Source: Trema orientale
Taxonomy: Eukaryota > Streptophyta > Magnoliopsida > Rosales > Cannabaceae
DNA: 64,000 nucleotides
Assembly: GCA_002914845.1 (NCBI GenBank)
Contig: JXTC01000084.1
Span: 473,660 to 537,659 of the forward strand
Direction of reading: 5' to 3'
Shown here: positions 61,715 to 64,000 of the stretch, piece after piece
How the letters are laid out: each line of letters starts with the position of its first letter
Position numbering within the stretch: the stretch's first letter is position 1
Translations under genes and position numbers: made by a program
The notes under the pieces: generated by a model
What the model was told of the DNA's origin: nothing
Databases searched by the model: none
What the model saw: the letters and a program-made list of their open reading frames with translations, nothing else

Positions 61715-63235
61715 ATGGAGCTCTTCTCTACCCTAACTTTTTTCTTCCTTCTCCTTTCTCTCTATCTCTACCTTCATTTCCATCAAATAAGGCCCAAGAA
61801 ACCGAATACTTCCACAATCATCAAAAACTTCCCCATACTCGGATGCTTTCCGGAAATCATTAAGAACCGAGACAGAATACACGACTGGTTCACTGAGAAT
61901 CTAAAGCAAAACCCTAAACACACCATAATCCTTCACTATCCTCTTAATTTTCGGACAATTGAAACCGCGAATCCGTTGAACATGGAGTACTTGGTGAAGA
62001 CCAACTTCGAGAATTACCCGAAAGGCGAGTTTTTACTTTCTTTTCTCGGTGACTTACTCGGCCGAGGAATCTTCAACTCAGACGGCGAGCGCTGGAAGGT
62101 GCAGAGAAAGGCTGTGAGCCACGAGTTCAACACGAAGTCGTTAAAGAACTTCGTTGTCGAAAGCGTTGTAGTTGAGATCGAAACAAGGTTGGTTCCGATT
62201 TTAGAAAGGGCCTGCGAAACCGGCCAGGTTTTGGATTTACAAGACGTTTTGGAGCGGTTTGCATTCGATAATATCTGTAAGTTGGCCTTTGACGTTGACC
62301 CGGGTTGTCTCAGCAGCGATGGAACCGCCAGCGCTGGAGATGAATTGATGAAAGCTTTTGAAGACGCTGTTGAACTCAGCTCGCGCAGGTACTGGTCTCT
62401 CACTCCTTTTCTATGGAGGATTAAAAGGTTTCTCAACGTTGGATCTGAGAAACGGCTGAAAGAATCAATCGCTACCGTTCATAAATTTGCGGATAGTATT
62501 ATAAAGTCCAGAAAGGAGTTTACCAAAGTAGAAAAGTTCGAAGACGATTTGTTGTCCCGATTTATCGCGAACGACGAATTACACTCGCCCGAGTTCTTGC
62601 TAGATATCGTCACTAATATGATTCTAGCGGGTCGAGACACTACATCCTCGGCTCTATCATGGTTCTTCTGGCTCTTGTCCTCTAGACCAGAAATCCAACA
62701 AAACATATTGAATGAGCTCGAGTCGATTCGGGATCGAACAGGGAAAAGTATTGGCGAGACGTATAGTTTCGACGAAATCCGAGAGATGCAATATATGCAC
62801 GCCGCGATTTCGGAGGCCATGAGGCTTTACCCTCCGCTCCCGATAGACACAAGAGAGTGCCAAAACGACGACGTCTTGCCTGATGGGACACTGGTGGGCA
62901 AAGGTTTTATGGTGTCGTATCATGCGTACGCCATGGGAAGAATGGAGAGCATATGGGGCGAGAATTGCCTTGAGTTTCGGCCCGGGAGGTGGCTTGTGGA
63001 TGGAGTCTTTCGACCGGAGAACCCGTATCGGTATCCGGTATTTCATGCCGGACCGAGAATGTGTCTCGGAAAAGATATGGCTTATACTCAGATGAAGTCT
63101 ATTGCAGCTGCTGTGATTGAGAGGTTTGAGATTGAGTACGTGATGAGTAAGGTCAAAGCTCCGGAGCACTTGTTGTCTGTGACTCTTAGAATGAAAGGTG
63201 GATTACCGGTTAAGGTTACCAAAAGATGCATATAG
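61715..63235 (+). CDS. CYP94D: Cytochrome P450, CYP94 family (CYP94D-like)
   Basis: This is a 506-residue single-exon P450, normal in length and structure for CYP94. Residues 3-21 form a membrane anchor for the ER, followed by a Lys/Pro hinge (about 26-31). Key motifs are the I-helix AGRDTT (305-310), ExxR (E367-R370), a PERF-type site reading FRPGRW (421-426, with Gly where Glu is usual), and the heme loop FHAGPRMCLG with Cys450 as ligand. CYP94 enzymes hydroxylate the omega end of fatty acids or jasmonoyl-isoleucine. The stretches GRGIFNSDGERWKVQRKAV and RTGKSIGETYSFDEIREM recall the CYP94D subfamily, whose substrates are less well known (a steroid C26 hydroxylase has been described in a monocot). 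The substrate cannot be told from sequence. The start is chosen because the anchor begins there and the truncated duplicate keeps the same ATG. Confidence 0.95.
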   Translation: MELFSTLTFFFLLLSLYLYLHFHQIRPKKPNTSTIIKNFPILGCFPEIIKNRDRIHDWFTENLKQNPKHTIILHYPLNFRTIETANPLNMEYLVKTNFENYPKGEFLLSFLGDLLGRGIFNSDGERWKVQRKAVSHEFNTKSLKNFVVESVVVEIETRLVPILERACETGQVLDLQDVLERFAFDNICKLAFDVDPGCLSSDGTASAGDELMKAFEDAVELSSRRYWSLTPFLWRIKRFLNVGSEKRLKESIATVHKFADSIIKSRKEFTKVEKFEDDLLSRFIANDELHSPEFLLDIVTNMILAGRDTTSSALSWFFWLLSSRPEIQQNILNELESIRDRTGKSIGETYSFDEIREMQYMHAAISEAMRLYPPLPIDTRECQNDDVLPDGTLVGKGFMVSYHAYAMGRMESIWGENCLEFRPGRWLVDGVFRPENPYRYPVFHAGPRMCLGKDMAYTQMKSIAAAVIERFEIEYVMSKVKAPEHLLSVTLRMKGGLPVKVTKRCI

Positions 63236-63880
63236 CATCTTTTCTAATCAATTTATGTGTTTGAATAATCTATGGTATTAGATCATCCTTTCGGTATTAA
63301 TTATCCTTTTGGTTTCGTATGAATTGTCCGGTAACGTCTATCGTTTGCCAGCTATCGAGGCGTTGACTAATTGGAGATAAAAAAATATAAAGTTATATAA
63401 TTGTTTATATTACTCTTGTCTTATTGCTTTTTTTTAACGGAATACTCCTGTCTTATTTTTATGTCTTCACTTCGTTAATAGTACTTAAAGCTTTTGTGTG
63501 GGCCAATTTGTTTAATAAAATACGTACTAGTCGACAAGGTCACCATGCGGCCGGTAAACTTCCTTTTCAAAATTATTTAACATTTATCTTAAGTAGAAGA
63601 CCCAATTTATGTGTAATACATACACCGAATTGAAAATTACATTTAATAGCAAATTAGTGTTATCATGTATGTCTGTAGTTTTCATAATCTATACTTATTT
63701 GGTTTTCTAGAGTTTAGATTATACATATATCATTGATGAATTTTATATGATTTTGTTAAGATATTAAGTATTTAAGGGTGATAATATGGGTTTTGGGTCA
63801 TAAAATATGAAGATCAGGGCTGAAAATCGCTAAAAATTGCATCAAGTTTGGTTACCAACTTTTAAATTCCATAAAATTGC
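63236..63880. other. CYP94 3' flank
   Basis: AT-rich, with several AATAAT/AATAAA-like sequences (for example near 63512), any of which could serve polyadenylation; none stands out. No gene seen. Confidence 0.5.
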
Positions 63881-64000
63881 AATAAAGGTAATCAGCCTTG
63901 CACCTCAACACCACATTGATGGTACTGCGGCACTGCTCTTCAGCAAGACTAGCGCCGCAGTGCCACATCAATGGCGCTGTAGCGGCAGAGGCAGTACCTT
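63881..64000. repeat. Possible start of an Athila-type LTR at window edge
   Basis: The last 120 bases are suddenly GC-richer, with repeated actgcggcactg, gcgccgcagtgcc and ggcgctgtagcggc phrases. They resemble the GC-rich core of the LTRs at 10180-10300 and 15750-15800. The window ends before this can be confirmed. Confidence 0.35.

Larger units (their letters stand above)
59532..61883 (+). repeat. Tandem duplication copy 2 (leads into intact CYP94)
   Basis: The counterpart of 53868-56778, same orientation. It has an (AT)n run at about 60842-60864 and a SINE that copy 1 lacks. The match ends 169 bases into the CYP94 coding region. Confidence 0.9.

Noticed and set aside
61681-61863. A 60-residue frame overlapping the CYP94 start, also present in the duplicate
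   Set aside because: It opens with GTG, not ATG, and is an out-of-frame shadow of the P450 N-terminus; the real upstream frame is the 21-codon one at 61643-61708.
62014-63169. Several minus-strand frames of 69-170 residues inside the CYP94 gene
   Set aside because: They are shadows of a clearly coding plus-strand gene with all P450 motifs.

Overview
The window looks like a gene-poor stretch of plant nuclear DNA, most likely from a eudicot. It is AT-rich and packed with plant-type LTR retrotransposons (Copia, Athila-type and Tat-type Gypsy, and a 3-kb solo LTR resembling the Tekay/Del type). It also holds several kinds of MITE, a tRNA-derived SINE and one intact intron-less cytochrome P450 of the CYP94 family. 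There are two assembly gaps (26960-27009 and 45923-46782). No bacterial features, CRISPR arrays, rRNA genes or functional tRNA genes were seen. The species was not identified.

Layout. 1-980: AT-rich flank. 981-4440: 3' half of a Copia element on the minus strand. 4441-25860: a mosaic of decayed elements, comprising an LTR with a primer-binding site (4782-5267), another LTR-like block (5552-6890), a deleted Athila-type element (7500-10575), a possible Gypsy LTR (10590-11860), A-rich spacer with GA microsatellites (11861-15039), an LTR fragment carrying an internal duplication (15040-15735), a second Athila-type element (15740-20085) and a non-autonomous LTR element (20100-23944). 25861-29640: 5' half of a Copia element on the plus strand, of the same family as the half at 981-4440. 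29590-31215: a cluster of palindromic foldback repeats and two sequence blocks that recur near the P450 gene. 33806-48801: a large Tat-type Gypsy element on the minus strand, carrying an antisense accessory ORF, a 115-bp tandem-repeat tract and a nested 3.1-kb solo LTR. 49967-52985: a second copy of that solo LTR in the opposite orientation.

53868-61883 holds an imperfect tandem duplication. Each copy carries the upstream region and the first exon-like part of a CYP94 gene. Copy 1 breaks off after about 57 codons (pseudogene at 56608-56787). Copy 2 leads into the complete gene at 61715-63235, a 506-residue ER-anchored P450 with all the usual heme-binding motifs, closest in my judgement to the CYP94D subfamily. 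Both copies keep a TATA-like box and a 21-codon upstream ORF ending six bases before the main start codon. The two copies have since collected different insertions: a 724-bp TIR element in copy 1 and a SINE with a 13-bp target duplication in copy 2. A Mutator-like MITE with a 9-bp target duplication lies just upstream of copy 2.

The most striking structural result is that the two Copia halves carry LTRs about 97% alike and share the same 5-bp flanking sequence. They point in opposite directions, and each ends at an arm of the same foldback repeat. This is what an inversion of about 25 kb through inverted foldback copies would leave. I found no sign of an undescribed defence or biosynthetic system.
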